From: Hyphomicrobium denitrificans 1NES1
GTDB lineage: Bacteria; Pseudomonadota; Alphaproteobacteria; Rhizobiales; Hyphomicrobiaceae
Assembly (NCBI RefSeq): GCF_000230975.2
Contig: NC_021172.1
Coordinates: 1,178,001-1,242,000, forward strand
DNA length: 64,000 nucleotides
Direction: 5' to 3'
Each line of letters starts with the position of its first letter. Position 1 is the first letter of the stretch. The notes under the pieces are model-generated. The model searched no databases, had not been told where the DNA came from, and saw only the letters and a list, made by a program, of their open reading frames with translations. A program made the position numbers and the translations under genes. This document shows, piece by piece, positions 8,861 through 18,394 of this stretch.

Positions 8861-10627
8861 ATGACTTATCAGGCTCCAGTAGACGACATTGTTTTTGCCC
8901 TCAAGACGGCCGCGGGTCTCGATGATCTTCTTCAACGCGGACTCTACGTGGGGCTCGACGCCGACACGATCGGAGCGGTCATTGAAGAAGCCGGAAAGTT
9001 CGGCGCCGAGGTGTTAGCACCTCTCAATGCATCGGGCGACAAGGTGGGATCGAAATTTACCGACAGCGCTGTGACGACCCCGCCGGGCTTCCGTGACGCA
9101 TACCGGCAATTCGCGGAGGGCGGCTGGAGTTCGTTGCCATGCGCCGAGACATTCGGCGGGCAAGGGTTGCCGCAGATCGTCTCGGCGGCTGTCGGAGAAA
9201 TTTGGAATGCGTCGAATGTTTCGTTCGGGCTCTGTCCGCTGCTGACGCAGGGCGCAATCCACGCCATCGAGGCGGGCAGCAGCGACGCCATCAAGGCCAA
9301 GTATCTGCCGAAGATGGTCGCGGGCACATGGACCGGCACGATGAATTTGACAGAGCCACATGCGGGTTCGGATCTCGGTCCGTTGTCGACGCGCGCCGAA
9401 CCGCAGAGTGATGGAACGTACCGTATTACGGGCACGAAGATTTTCATCACCTACGGCGAGCACGACATGGCGGAGAACATCATCCACCTCGTGCTCGCGC
9501 GCTTGCCGAATGCGCCTGCGGGCACACGCGGCATTTCTCTGTTCCTCGTGCCCAAGTTTCTCGTCCACGACGACGGATCGCTGGGCGGACGCAATGACGT
9601 CGTCTGTGCCGGAATCGAGCACAAGCTTGGAATCATGGCGAGCCCGACGTGCGTAATGAAGTTCGGCGAGAAGGGCGGTGCGACCGGCTATCTGATCGGA
9701 GAAGAAAACCGTGGTCTCGCGACCATGTTCGTGATGATGAACGCGGCGCGGCTCGGGGTTGGGCTGCAGGGCGTTGGGGTCGCGGAACGGGCGACGCAGC
9801 AGGCGATCGCGTATGCGAGAGAGCGTCGCCAGGGCAAAAGTTTTACTCATAATGGATCGGGGGCCAGTCCGATCATCGAGCACGCGGACGTCCGCCGCAT
9901 GCTGCTGACGATGAAAGCGATGACGCAGGCGGCGCGCATGATCTGCTTCGCGACAGCGCGCGAGCTCGATATTGCGCATCTGTCGAACGTTGATGCCGAG
10001 CGGAAGGCGGCGCTCGATAAAGCGGCGCTGCTGACGCCCCTCGCCAAGGCATTTTCGACCGACATCGCCAACGAGGTCGCTTCGCTCGGCATCCAGGTGC
10101 ACGGCGGCATGGGCTTCATCGAAGAGACCGGCGCCGCGCAGTACCTTCGCGATGCACGCATTCTGCCGATCTACGAAGGCACCAACGGCATCCAGGCCAT
10201 CGACCTCGTAACACGCAAGCTGCCGCTTCAGGGCGGAGCGGTTGTGGCATCTTATTTGGCTGAACTCGCCGATGTCATCGCCAGCGTCCGGGTTTCGAAC
10301 CGTCCCGAGTTTGGGAGCATGGCGCAGAGGCTGACGGAAGCTTTGACCGGACTTCAGTGCGCAACACTGTGGATGGGGTTGAATCTCAAAAGCAAACCCG
10401 AGGCGGCTCATGCGTCGGCAACGCCGTACCTTCGCTTGATGAGCCTGACGGCAGGTGGAACATATTTGGCGAAGGGTGCGCTTTCAGAGGACGCTGCGTC
10501 GCCGCGCGTTGCCGTTGCACGGTTCTTCGCGGAAAATCTTCTGACCGAAGCCGCGGGGCTTGCCGAGTCGGTGCAGAACGGCGCGGATTCGGTTCTCATC
10601 GATGCGCACGGCGCGCTTTTCGCATGA
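8861..10627 (+). CDS. Acyl-CoA dehydrogenase, long form with C-terminal extension (DmdC/FadE-like)
   Basis: About 588 residues. N-terminal MTYQAPVDDIVFALK is characteristic of the subgroup that includes 3-methylmercaptopropionyl-CoA dehydrogenases. Flavin and substrate motifs are visible: MNLTEPHAGSDLG, TGTKIFIT, and QVHGGMGFIEE. The catalytic-base region is RILPIYEGTNGIQAIDLVTRK. The last 120 residues are the acyl-CoA dehydrogenase C-terminal accessory domain. It oxidises an acyl-CoA to the 2,3-enoyl-CoA using FAD. The stop codon overlaps the enoyl-CoA hydratase start (ATGA), so the two are translationally coupled and should act in sequence. The exact acyl chain is unknown. Confidence 0.92.
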   Translation: MTYQAPVDDIVFALKTAAGLDDLLQRGLYVGLDADTIGAVIEEAGKFGAEVLAPLNASGDKVGSKFTDSAVTTPPGFRDAYRQFAEGGWSSLPCAETFGGQGLPQIVSAAVGEIWNASNVSFGLCPLLTQGAIHAIEAGSSDAIKAKYLPKMVAGTWTGTMNLTEPHAGSDLGPLSTRAEPQSDGTYRITGTKIFITYGEHDMAENIIHLVLARLPNAPAGTRGISLFLVPKFLVHDDGSLGGRNDVVCAGIEHKLGIMASPTCVMKFGEKGGATGYLIGEENRGLATMFVMMNAARLGVGLQGVGVAERATQQAIAYARERRQGKSFTHNGSGASPIIEHADVRRMLLTMKAMTQAARMICFATARELDIAHLSNVDAERKAALDKAALLTPLAKAFSTDIANEVASLGIQVHGGMGFIEETGAAQYLRDARILPIYEGTNGIQAIDLVTRKLPLQGGAVVASYLAELADVIASVRVSNRPEFGSMAQRLTEALTGLQCATLWMGLNLKSKPEAAHASATPYLRLMSLTAGGTYLAKGALSEDAASPRVAVARFFAENLLTEAAGLAESVQNGADSVLIDAHGALFA

Positions 10628-11388
10628 CGGCCGATGTAGAAATTTCAGCCGGCGATGGCGTGCAGGTTTTGCGCTTGACGCGGCCTGCAAAGAAGAACGC
10701 GTTAACCAGCGCGATGTACGGAGAATTGTGCGAGGCATTCGACAGGGGAGACAATGATCGTGAGATCGCAGCCCATGTGATCATCGGCGCCGGCGGGGCT
10801 TTTACCGCTGGGAACGACCTCGGCGATTTTCTCGCAACGGCGCAAGGAACCGGTGATCTCAGCGCCAACGTGCGTCGCTTCGTTTACACGCTGCCTATGA
10901 TCCGGAAACCATTGATTGCGGCGGTCGACGGCGTTGCGATCGGTGTCGGCACGACGATGCTCTTTCATTGCGATCTGGTTTACGCAACGCCCGCTTCAAC
11001 ATTCGCAACGCCATTTCTGAATCTCGGGCTAATTCCGGAAGCCGGGTCGAGTCTTCTGATGCCGCGCCGAATGGGTTACGCGCGCGCTTTTGAAATGCTG
11101 GCGCTGGGTGAAACGTTCTCGGCTGAGCAGGCAATGCAGGCTGGGTTTGTAAACAAGGTCGTTGCGTCCGCGAACCTTGAAGAGACGGCGCTGGATGCTG
11201 CCCGGCGGCTCGCGAGCAAGCCTCCGGAGGCGTTGGCCATGACGCGGAATTTAATGCGCGGCAGCCCCGTCGAAATTTTGCAGCATATCGACAAGGAGGT
11301 CATCGCATTCCGCGAGCGATTAGCCTCACCGGAAGCGATCGAGGCATTTACAGCTTTTTTTGAAAAGCGACCCCCCAAATTCTTATAA
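10624..11388 (+). CDS. Enoyl-CoA hydratase/isomerase family protein
   Basis: 254 residues, crotonase fold. Oxyanion-hole segments are present (GAGGAFTAGNDLGDFL, and VDGVAIGVGTTMLFHCDLVYA). The FATPFLNLGLIPEAGSSLL region with the acidic residue of the active site follows. It hydrates or isomerises the enoyl-CoA made by the dehydrogenase directly upstream, with which it overlaps by four bases. Some members of this subgroup are delta3-delta2 isomerases and not hydratases; only one of the two usual catalytic Glu residues is obvious here, so isomerase activity is a real alternative. About 85 bases separate it from the SDR gene. Confidence 0.88.
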   Translation: MTADVEISAGDGVQVLRLTRPAKKNALTSAMYGELCEAFDRGDNDREIAAHVIIGAGGAFTAGNDLGDFLATAQGTGDLSANVRRFVYTLPMIRKPLIAAVDGVAIGVGTTMLFHCDLVYATPASTFATPFLNLGLIPEAGSSLLMPRRMGYARAFEMLALGETFSAEQAMQAGFVNKVVASANLEETALDAARRLASKPPEALAMTRNLMRGSPVEILQHIDKEVIAFRERLASPEAIEAFTAFFEKRPPKFL

Positions 11389-11472
11389 ACTTGCGCAGCG
11401 TGCTCTTACGCCGGAGTTTGTGGCAAGGTAGCATGGGCTCGTCGCTTGCGCTCAAATACAGAGAGAAAAATA

Positions 11473-12354
11473 ATGGCGTCGCTCAAGGGCAAGACCCTGT
11501 TCGTTACCGGCGCCAGCCGCGGAATTGGATTGGCGATCGCAAAGCGTGCGGCGCGCGACGGCGCGAACGTCGTAATTGCGGCGAAGACCTCCGAACCCAA
11601 TCCGAAGCTCGAAGGCACGATTCATTCGGCTGCGAAGGAGGTGGAGGATGCCGGCGGCTCTGCGCTTGCCATCCTCTGCGATATTCGCCATGAGGACGCA
11701 GTGCAACGTGCCGTCGACCAGACCGTCGCGACATTCGGCGGCATCGATATCTGCGTCAACAACGCCAGCGCAATCTCTCTGACGCCGATCGAGCAGACGG
11801 ACATCAAGCGCTTCGACCTGATGTTCGCCGTCAACACGCGTGGAACGTTTCTCGTCTCGAAGGCGTGTCTGCCGCACCTTAGGAAAGCTCAGAATCCGCA
11901 CATTCTGACCCTGTCGCCGCCGCTCGACATGAAACCTCAGTGGTTCTCGGGACATGTCGCCTATTCGATTGCGAAATATGGCATGAGCCTCTGCGTGCTC
12001 GGTCTTGCCGACGAGCTGAAAAAGGACGGCATCGCCGTCAACGCGCTCTGGCCGCGCACTGCAATCGCGACAGCGGCTGTTCAGAACATTCTGGGAGGCG
12101 ACAAGCTGATGCGGATGAGCCGTTCGCCCGAGATCGTCGCCGACGCCGCGCATCTTGTTTTTCAGCAAGTGGCGAAGTCCTTCAGCGGTAACTTTCTGAT
12201 CGACGATACATTTCTTCATTCCGTCGGCGGCGTCACAGATTTCGAGAAATATCGCGTTGATCCATCGATGCTTCTGGCGCCTGACTTTTTTGTGCCTGCC
12301 GAAAGCAAGCCGCCACCGGGGGTCAAGATTGCGCGTCTTTCGGAGTTGGGCTGA
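11473..12354 (+). CDS. Short-chain dehydrogenase/reductase (HSDL2-like)
   Basis: 293 residues. The N-terminal Rossmann motif TGASRGIGLAIAKRAA binds NAD(P); CVNNASA follows. The catalytic Tyr-x-x-x-Lys is in VAYSIAKYGMSLC. The segment AAKTSEPNPKLEGTIHSAA and the C-terminal part after FLIDDTFL are typical of the hydroxysteroid-dehydrogenase-like-2 group, often found beside fatty-acid degradation genes. Start at ATG 11473, preceded by GAGAGAAA. It probably reduces or oxidises a hydroxyacyl intermediate, but the substrate is not determinable. Same strand as the two upstream beta-oxidation genes. Confidence 0.88.
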   Translation: MASLKGKTLFVTGASRGIGLAIAKRAARDGANVVIAAKTSEPNPKLEGTIHSAAKEVEDAGGSALAILCDIRHEDAVQRAVDQTVATFGGIDICVNNASAISLTPIEQTDIKRFDLMFAVNTRGTFLVSKACLPHLRKAQNPHILTLSPPLDMKPQWFSGHVAYSIAKYGMSLCVLGLADELKKDGIAVNALWPRTAIATAAVQNILGGDKLMRMSRSPEIVADAAHLVFQQVAKSFSGNFLIDDTFLHSVGGVTDFEKYRVDPSMLLAPDFFVPAESKPPPGVKIARLSELG

Positions 12355-12392
12355 TTGAGAACCAAAAATAATCGGAAAATCCGGCGCGCGCG

Positions 12393-13337
12393 ATGACGAC
12401 TCTCCTCATCACACATCCAGCGTTCCTCCAGCACGACACGGGAGAGGGACATCCCGAACGTCCAGACCGGATGCGGGCGATCGACAAGGTCTTGCAGGAC
12501 GCCCGTTTTTCCGAACTGAGGCGCCGCGAGGCTCCGCTGCGTGCAGACGATACGGACTACATTGCACTGGCGCATCGGAAAGATTACGTGCAAGCGCTCA
12601 GCCGGCTGAGTGAACAGATCACGGAGGGATACCGGCATATCGACGGCGACACGGTCGTCTCGCCGGGAACCTGGGAAGCAGCGCGGCGGGCCGTCGGCGC
12701 GGGTCTCGATGCCGTCGACCAGGTGGTTCGTGGAGATGCGTCGAACGCCTTCTGTCAGGTGCGTCCACCCGGACACCATGCCGAGACCAATCATGCAATG
12801 GGTTTCTGTCTTTTCAATAACATCGCGATCGCCGCGCATTACGCCCGCGCGAAGCACGGGCTCGAACGGGTTGCCGTCGTCGATTTTGACGTGCATCACG
12901 GCAACGGTACGCAGGAAATTTTCTGGTCCGATAAAAATCTGTTCTATGGATCGACGCACCAGATGCCGCTATTCCCCGGCACGGGTGCATTGCAGGAAAC
13001 GGGCGTCGGTAATATCTTCAATGCGCCGCTCAGGGCCGGTGACGGGCGCGAGCATTTCGAGGAAGCTTTTCGCGATCGCATTCTCGGGCCGCTTCACAAC
13101 TTTGCGCCGGACATGGTTCTGATCTCGGCGGGATTCGATGCGCACCGTCGCGATCCGCTCGGCGGGCTTGAGCTTGTCGAGGATGATTTTCGATGGGCGA
13201 CCGAGGCCGTGGCAGAGGTTGCGCGCCGCCATGCGAACGGACGAATCGTATCGATGCTTGAAGGCGGATATGATCTCAAAGGTCTCGCGCAATCGGTCGC
13301 AGCGCACGTCTCGACGTTGATGCAGGCGGGCGCCTGA
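12393..13337 (+). CDS. Histone deacetylase-family (AcuC/AphA-like) amidohydrolase
   Basis: 314 residues with the complete zinc deacetylase signature. It starts HPAFLQHDTGEGHPERPDR, then PPGHHAETNHAMGFC with the paired catalytic His residues. VDFDVHHGNGTQEIF supplies Asp and His zinc ligands, and ISAGFDAHRRDPLGG the second Asp. EGGYDLKGLAQSV ends the domain. Bacterial members remove acetyl groups from acetylated lysines (for example on acetyl-CoA synthetase) or polyamines. Position right after acyl-CoA metabolism genes fits a role in deacetylating metabolic enzymes, which is inference. It lies 46 bases before xseB, possibly cotranscribed. Confidence 0.92.
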   Translation: MTTLLITHPAFLQHDTGEGHPERPDRMRAIDKVLQDARFSELRRREAPLRADDTDYIALAHRKDYVQALSRLSEQITEGYRHIDGDTVVSPGTWEAARRAVGAGLDAVDQVVRGDASNAFCQVRPPGHHAETNHAMGFCLFNNIAIAAHYARAKHGLERVAVVDFDVHHGNGTQEIFWSDKNLFYGSTHQMPLFPGTGALQETGVGNIFNAPLRAGDGREHFEEAFRDRILGPLHNFAPDMVLISAGFDAHRRDPLGGLELVEDDFRWATEAVAEVARRHANGRIVSMLEGGYDLKGLAQSVAAHVSTLMQAGA

Positions 13338-13383
13338 GTAAAAGACGCTATTGCCAATACGATAAAGCCGCAGGGCAGGATTT

Positions 13384-13665
13384 ATGAGCGCACCAAAAGC
13401 ACCGGTGAAAACGTTGGATGATATCAAGGATATGACGTTCGAGCGGGCCCTCAAGGAACTCGAAGCCATTGTCGGCCGGCTCGAGCGCGGCGACGTCGAC
13501 CTTGAGGAAAGCATTGCGATTTACGAGCGTGGCGAGGCGCTTCGCGATCATTGCGACCGGCTGCTGAAGGCGGCGGAGGCCAAAGTCGAAAAATTGACGC
13601 TTGGGGCCGATGGGACGCCGAAGGGAACCACCCCGCTCGATAAGGACAACGGCTCACCGTTTTAA
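13384..13665 (+). CDS. xseB: Exodeoxyribonuclease VII small subunit
   Basis: 93 residues. The core [44 protein letters not shown] is the classic XseB helical hairpin, followed by a short disordered tail. XseB wraps the XseA catalytic subunit, giving an enzyme that degrades single-stranded DNA. The xseA gene is not in this window. xseB directly before dxs is a common proteobacterial arrangement, and that order is kept here. Confidence 0.95.
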   Translation: MSAPKAPVKTLDDIKDMTFERALKELEAIVGRLERGDVDLEESIAIYERGEALRDHCDRLLKAAEAKVEKLTLGADGTPKGTTPLDKDNGSPF

Positions 13666-13671
13666 CCGCCT

Positions 13672-13718
13672 CGCAGTGAAGCGCAGCTTGGTGCGAAGAA
13701 TTTTATAGCTTCACTGCG
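13672..13718. repeat. Inverted repeat after xseB
   Basis: CGCAGTGAAGC at 13672-13682 and its exact complement GCTTCACTGCG at 13708-13718 form an 11-bp perfect stem with a 25-base loop. It begins 7 bases after the xseB stop. There is no T-run after it, so it is not a standard intrinsic terminator. It may stabilise the xseB 3' end or be part of the dxs leader. Confidence 0.6.
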
Positions 13719-13859
13719 GCAAGCTCACGCACTATTCATCTGTTGGCTGTCCCCGGTTGGGGAGCACAGCGATACGCGCTATGAACGGCGGAGCGTCCGC
13801 CTTTCTCCACTTTGGATCGTGGTGATCCGCAGGTTCCCCGTCACACCAGGATTCTTTCC

Positions 13860-15767
13860 GTGAGCAAGACACCGTTACTCGATCGCATCGGAACGCCTCA
13901 TGAGCTTCGTCAGCTTTCGGAAGATCAGCTTCCGCAGGTGGCGGATGAATTGCGCGCGGAAATGATCGATGCAGTTTCGGTCACGGGTGGTCACTTGGGC
14001 GCGGGGCTTGGCGTCATCGAGCTGACGGTCGCGCTGCACTGGGTTTTCAATACGCCTGAAGACCGCCTGATCTGGGATGTCGGACATCAGGCGTATCCGC
14101 ACAAGATCCTGACGGGGCGGCGGGATCGTATTCGGACGCTGCGGCAACCGGGCGGCCTGTCGGGCTTCACGAAGCGCGACGAAAGTCCCTACGATCCGTT
14201 CGGAGCGGCGCATTCCTCGACGTCGATTTCGGCGGCGCTCGGGATGGCCGTGGCGCGCGACCTCAACGGCGGCAAGAACAGCGTCATTGCGGTGATCGGC
14301 GACGGCGCGATGAGCGCCGGCATGGCCTACGAAGCGCTGAACAACGCCGGCGCACGCGACGAACGGTTGATCGTCATCCTGAACGACAACGATATGTCGA
14401 TTGCACCGCCGACGGGTGCGCTCTCGGCGTATCTGGCGCGCGTCACGTCGAGCGGCACATATCTGCACCTTCGCGACTATGCCAAGCAGCTCGCGAAAAT
14501 GCTGCCGAAGCAATGGGAGCGGCGCGCTGCCCGCGTCGAGGAATATACGCGGCACATCTGGCAGGGGGGCACCTGGTTCGAGGAGCTTGGCTTCTACTAT
14601 GTCGGTCCGATCGACGGACACGATTTCAATCAGCTTCTCCCGGTTCTGAAAAACGTCCGCGACGCCGAGCAGGCCCCCATTCTCGTTCATGTCGTGACGA
14701 AGAAAGGCAAGGGCTATGCCCCGGCCGAAGCCGCCGACGACAAGTATCATGGCGTCAACAAATTCAATGTCATCACAGGTGCGCAGGTCAAGCCGAAGCC
14801 CAACGCACCGAGCTATACGAAGGTTTTTGCCGATAGCCTGATTGACGAGGCGCGGAAAGACAAGCGCATCGTGGCGATTACGGCCGCCATGCCATCCGGC
14901 ACGGGCCTCGATCATTTCGGCAAAGAGTTTCCTGACCGCACGTTCGATGTCGGCATCGCAGAGCAGCACGCGGTGACCTTTGCTGCTGGATTGGCGGCGG
15001 AAGGCTATAAGCCCTTCGCGGCGATCTATTCGACATTCCTGCAGCGCGCCTACGATCAGGTCGTACACGACGTTGCGATTCAGAAGCTACCAGTGCGATT
15101 TGCTCTCGATCGTGCCGGACTCGTCGGCGCCGATGGCGCGACGCACGCCGGCTCGTTCGACATTGCCTATCTCGGATGCCTGCCGGATTTCGTTATCATG
15201 GCGGCGTCGGACGAAGCCGAGCTCGTTCACATGGTCGCGACGCAAGTCCAGATCGACGATCGGCCGAGCGCGTTGCGCTATCCGCGCGGCGAAGGTATCG
15301 GCGTGGACATGCCTGAATTCGGCGTGCCGCTTGAGATCGGAAAGGGTCGCATCGTTCGCGAGGGGTCCAAGATCGCTCTGCTGTCTCTCGGTACGCGGCT
15401 TGCGGAATGCCTGAAGGCTGCCGATCAGCTTCAGACCTTCGGGTTATCGACGACCGTCGCCGACGCACGCTTTGCGAAGCCGCTGGACGGGCGGCTCATT
15501 CGCGACCTGGCCTTGAACCACGAGGTTCTCGTTACGGTCGAAGAAGGATCGGTTGGTGGCTTTGGCAGTCATGTTCTGCAATTCCTTTCGAATGAGGGGC
15601 TGCTCGACCGGGGCCTGCGCGTCCGCGCGAAGGTTCTGCCCGACGTTTTCATCGATCAGGGAAAGCCCGAGGCAATGTACGAAGAAGCAGGGTTGAATGC
15701 CTCCGGCATCGTGCAGACGGTCTTTGCCGCACTCGGACGAGCCGACGTTATCGGAGAGCGCGCATAA
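13860..15767 (+). CDS. dxs: 1-deoxy-D-xylulose-5-phosphate synthase
   Basis: 635 residues. It condenses pyruvate and glyceraldehyde 3-phosphate to DXP, the entry to the MEP isoprenoid pathway (hopanoids, quinones, carotenoids), and also feeds thiamine and pyridoxal. Visible landmarks are [15 protein letters not shown], the thiamine-diphosphate motif [18 protein letters not shown] with the [15 protein letters not shown] completion, the transketolase central domain [15 protein letters not shown], and [18 protein letters not shown]. The start is a GTG at 13860, which fits the family N-terminus; no ATG fits. It is full length. Confidence 0.96.
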   Translation: MSKTPLLDRIGTPHELRQLSEDQLPQVADELRAEMIDAVSVTGGHLGAGLGVIELTVALHWVFNTPEDRLIWDVGHQAYPHKILTGRRDRIRTLRQPGGLSGFTKRDESPYDPFGAAHSSTSISAALGMAVARDLNGGKNSVIAVIGDGAMSAGMAYEALNNAGARDERLIVILNDNDMSIAPPTGALSAYLARVTSSGTYLHLRDYAKQLAKMLPKQWERRAARVEEYTRHIWQGGTWFEELGFYYVGPIDGHDFNQLLPVLKNVRDAEQAPILVHVVTKKGKGYAPAEAADDKYHGVNKFNVITGAQVKPKPNAPSYTKVFADSLIDEARKDKRIVAITAAMPSGTGLDHFGKEFPDRTFDVGIAEQHAVTFAAGLAAEGYKPFAAIYSTFLQRAYDQVVHDVAIQKLPVRFALDRAGLVGADGATHAGSFDIAYLGCLPDFVIMAASDEAELVHMVATQVQIDDRPSALRYPRGEGIGVDMPEFGVPLEIGKGRIVREGSKIALLSLGTRLAECLKAADQLQTFGLSTTVADARFAKPLDGRLIRDLALNHEVLVTVEEGSVGGFGSHVLQFLSNEGLLDRGLRVRAKVLPDVFIDQGKPEAMYEEAGLNASGIVQTVFAALGRADVIGERA

Positions 15768-15801
15768 ATCTCTCCGATCGCAGGAAGCGATGGGACGAGG
15801 A

Positions 15802-15821
15802 AGCCCGGCTCAAGCCGGGCT
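15802..15821. terminator. Hairpin between convergent dxs and DUF4399 gene
   Basis: AGCCCGGCT and AGCCGGGCT form a perfect 9-bp stem around a 2-base loop, between two converging stop codons. No T-run follows on either strand, so termination efficiency is uncertain. Position suggests a shared bidirectional end. Confidence 0.5.
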
Positions 15822-15832
15822 CCGCTGCGAGT

Positions 15833-16255
15833 TTACTGTACGGTAACGGTGACGACCGGAGACTCCACGGGCGGATCGGTCGGGACGTGGTTTTTATCGC
15901 CGAGCAGAAGCTGCAGCGTATGCTTGCCGGGCGTCAACTCGACGGTCGCTTCCGTCTGCCCTTTGCCATAATGGACGTGATGCTCGTCCTTGGGAATAGT
16001 GGAATTCAAATCCGGAACCGGGGTGTCGATGAGCAGATGATGATGTCCGCTGTTCGCCTTGTCGGTGCCGGCCGGGATGATCTCGATGCCCTCGGCGCCG
16101 AACTTCACGGTGACCGGGCTTGTAACGGTCGCGCCATCCGCCGGTTCGATGATGAATACCTTGGCTCCAGCCGGTGCCGGCGTCCGTTCGCCATCTGCTA
16201 ATGCAACAACAGGAAACGCTAACGCAAAGATTGCAGCGGCGATTGCGGTTCTCAT
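15833..16255 (-). CDS. DUF4399 periplasmic protein
   Basis: 140 residues with a cleavable signal peptide (MRTAIAAAIFALAFPVVALA). The mature domain has KVFIIEPADGATVTSPVTVKFG, a GHHHLLID segment, and DEHHVHYGKGQTEATVELTPGKHTLQL. I recognise this as DUF4399, a small beta-sandwich of unknown function. The clustered His residues (HHH and EHHVH) could bind metal, which is inference. GGAGGG lies 5 bases before the ATG at 16255, which fixes the start although the frame stays open much further upstream. Confidence 0.9.
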   Translation of the reverse strand: MRTAIAAAIFALAFPVVALADGERTPAPAGAKVFIIEPADGATVTSPVTVKFGAEGIEIIPAGTDKANSGHHHLLIDTPVPDLNSTIPKDEHHVHYGKGQTEATVELTPGKHTLQLLLGDKNHVPTDPPVESPVVTVTVQ

Positions 16256-16340
16256 GAATTCCCTCCAATTTGCACCACCCAATTCGCAAGAAATGGGACG
16301 TGAAGCGACTATATTCAATGATGACGAACCGGCAAACGCC

Positions 16341-17075
16341 ATGCGCCTTGATTTGGCACTCGTAGCGCGCGGATTGGCGCCGTCGCGAGCGCGCGCCCAG
16401 GACCTGATCAGGCGCGGTTTCGTGCGGGTTGCGGGAAAGTCGTACAACAAGCCCGCATTCGAGGTCGCTCCATCGCAGGTTGTCGAACTCTCTGCGGAAG
16501 CTCCGGCATACGTTTCGCGCGGAGCGGAAAAGCTTGCCGCGGCTCTCGACCGTTTCGGATTTGATCCGGCGGGTGTCGTGGTGCTCGATGTCGGGGCGTC
16601 GACGGGCGGCTTTACCGAAGTCTTGCTCGAGCGGGGCGCGGCATGCGTTTTCGCGGTCGATGTCGGCAGTTCGCAATTGCATGAAAAGTTGAAAGCTGAT
16701 CCGCGCGTGGTGTCGCTCGAGAATTGCGATGCGCGCGAGTTGTCGCGAGCACAGGTTCCGGTGCTTACCGGCGCGATTGTCATCGATGTCAGCTTCATCT
16801 CGGTGACGAAAGTTCTGGAAAATATTTTGCCGCTCGCATCGGACAGCGCGTGGCTCGTCGTGCTGGTCAAGCCGCAGTTCGAGGTTGGGCGCAAGCGGGT
16901 CGGCAGCGGCGGTATCGTTCGCGACGAAGCGGCGCGTCGCGGTGCGGTCGACGCGGTTCGGGAGCGGCTACTGAATCAACCGGGCTGGCGCATCATTGAC
17001 GAAATGGAATCTCCGATCTTGGGTGGTTCGGGCAATGTCGAATATCTGATCGGAGCGCGGCACGATGTCGGATGA
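16341..17075 (+). CDS. TlyA-family rRNA methyltransferase
   Basis: 244 residues. An N-terminal S4 RNA-binding domain (MRLDLALVARGLAPSRARA, DLIRRGFVRVAG) is followed by an FtsJ-type Rossmann methyltransferase with SAM motif VLDVGASTGGFTEVLL. The late motif LVVLVKPQFEVGRKRV carries the catalytic Lys. TlyA proteins 2'-O-methylate cytidines in 16S and/or 23S rRNA and are sometimes misnamed hemolysin A. ATG at 16341 begins the S4 domain; an in-frame ATG at 16293 would add 16 residues. It overlaps the next methyltransferase gene by 11 bases, so the pair forms an RNA-modification operon. Confidence 0.92.
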   Translation: MRLDLALVARGLAPSRARAQDLIRRGFVRVAGKSYNKPAFEVAPSQVVELSAEAPAYVSRGAEKLAAALDRFGFDPAGVVVLDVGASTGGFTEVLLERGAACVFAVDVGSSQLHEKLKADPRVVSLENCDARELSRAQVPVLTGAIVIDVSFISVTKVLENILPLASDSAWLVVLVKPQFEVGRKRVGSGGIVRDEAARRGAVDAVRERLLNQPGWRIIDEMESPILGGSGNVEYLIGARHDVG

Positions 17076-18294
17076 ACGCGAGCTTCTGATCACGCGTGTC
17101 GGGGCGCAGGGCGACGGTTTTGCGGAGAGCGAAGGCGCGCCTGTTTTCGTACCGTTCGCGCTTGCTGGCGAACGTGTGATCGCAGATGTCGATGGCGAGC
17201 GCGGGCGATTGCTCCGCGTCCTGCAGCCGAGTGCGGAACGCATCGCTCCGATCTGCCGGCATTTCGGGACGTGCGGAGGCTGCGCCGTTCAGCACATGTC
17301 GTCGGACGCCTATCGGGCGTGGAAACGCGGTCTTGTCGCTTCGGCGTTTGCGGCGCGCGGGCTTGATGTCGATGTCGACGAATTGGTCGAGCCCGGTGGA
17401 AAGCGCCGGCGCGCCGTGTTCTCTATCGAGCGTGATGATCGAGGCGTGGTAATCGGGTTTCATGAGGCCCAGTCGCATGTGCTGGTGGCGATCGATGAGT
17501 GCCCCGTTCTCGAACCGAAGATCGTTGCAGCGCTTCCGGCGCTCAACGCGCTTGTTGCGCCGTTGATTTCAAAGCGCGGTGCGCGCCTGACGGTGACGTT
17601 GACCAATTCGGGCCTCGATGTGCTGCTCGACGGCATCGAGCGTCGATTGACTCCCGATATCCGTAGCCGGCTGGCTTCTGGAGCAAGCACGCTGCAACTG
17701 GCGCGGCTCGCCGTTGGCAACGATGTCGTCGTCGAGACTTTGCCGCCGTTTCTTTCATTCGCCACGGCCGACGTCGTCCTGCCGCCAGGATGTTTCGTGC
17801 AGGCCGTTGCAGAAGCAGAAATTGAGATGGCGCGGCGCATTCTGACAGCCGTCGGCAAGGTCAAGACGGTTGCGGATTTGTTTTGCGGCATTGGCGCTTT
17901 CACGCTTCCGCTCGCCGCACGCGCGAAAGTTCTGGCATTCGACGGCAATCAGCTGGCCATCGAGGCGCTTAGGGCAGCTGCGAAAAAAGCCACCGGCTTG
18001 AAGCCGATCACCGCACGCGTGCGCGATCTCTTTCGCGAGCCGTTGTCGCCGTTGGAACTCAATGAGCATGACGCGGTGGTTTTCGATCCGCCGCGCGCCG
18101 GGGCCGAAGCTCAAGCGCAGCGGCTTGCGAGGTCGAAGGTCAAAACCGTCGTCGCCGTCTCCTGCAATCCGGCGACGCTGGCTCGCGACGCACGGCAGCT
18201 GGTTGACGGCGGGTATAAAATCGAATTCGTGACCCCGGTGGATCAGTTCGTCTACTCAGCGCACGTCGAAGTGGTTGCCGTCTTCCGGCGCTAG
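17065..18294 (+). CDS. RlmD/RumA-type 23S rRNA m5U methyltransferase
   Basis: 409 residues. An N-terminal TRAM-like beta domain (LLITRVGAQGDGFAE...VFVPFALAGERV) leads to a [4Fe-4S] site: ICRHFGTCGGCAVQHM plus a later Cys in AIDECPVLEP. The C-terminal methyltransferase has DLFCGIGAFTLPLA (SAM) and FDPPRAGAE. The nucleophilic Cys is in VSCNPATLARDA, followed by VTPVDQFVYSAHVE. It methylates a uridine in 23S rRNA; which of the RlmC/RlmD sites is used cannot be told. It starts inside tlyA and ends within an intergenic repeat. Confidence 0.9.
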   Translation: MSDERELLITRVGAQGDGFAESEGAPVFVPFALAGERVIADVDGERGRLLRVLQPSAERIAPICRHFGTCGGCAVQHMSSDAYRAWKRGLVASAFAARGLDVDVDELVEPGGKRRRAVFSIERDDRGVVIGFHEAQSHVLVAIDECPVLEPKIVAALPALNALVAPLISKRGARLTVTLTNSGLDVLLDGIERRLTPDIRSRLASGASTLQLARLAVGNDVVVETLPPFLSFATADVVLPPGCFVQAVAEAEIEMARRILTAVGKVKTVADLFCGIGAFTLPLAARAKVLAFDGNQLAIEALRAAAKKATGLKPITARVRDLFREPLSPLELNEHDAVVFDPPRAGAEAQAQRLARSKVKTVVAVSCNPATLARDARQLVDGGYKIEFVTPVDQFVYSAHVEVVAVFRR

Positions 18295-18394
18295 AGCCTT
18301 TCCGCTTTTCGCTGAATCGCGGAAAGTCTCTAGCTCTTTGTTTTGTCGTGCTTCTTATCGGAAAACCGGTTCCCACTTTTCCGGAAGCACTCTA
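18291..18394. repeat. Rhizobiales-type interspersed intergenic repeat
   Basis: A 104-base element lies exactly between the converging stops of the rlmD-like gene and aroC. It starts with CTAGAG and ends with CTCTAG, so both stop codons are part of its inverted ends. Inside are two stems: CTTTCCGC...GCGGAAAG (18298-18326), and CGGAAAA...TTTTCCG around a CCGGTTCCCAC loop. The GGAAAACCGGTTCCCAC core is one I know as a very common repeat in Rhizobiales intergenic DNA. It may act as a bidirectional terminator. Confidence 0.75.

Noticed and set aside
9014..10411. 465-residue minus-strand frame opposite the acyl-CoA dehydrogenase
   Set aside because: Arg/His-rich product, no family features, entirely antisense to a well-defined gene.
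13875..15068. Long minus-strand frame opposite dxs
   Set aside because: A typical antisense shadow of a GC-rich gene with strong codon bias; the dxs product is unequivocal.
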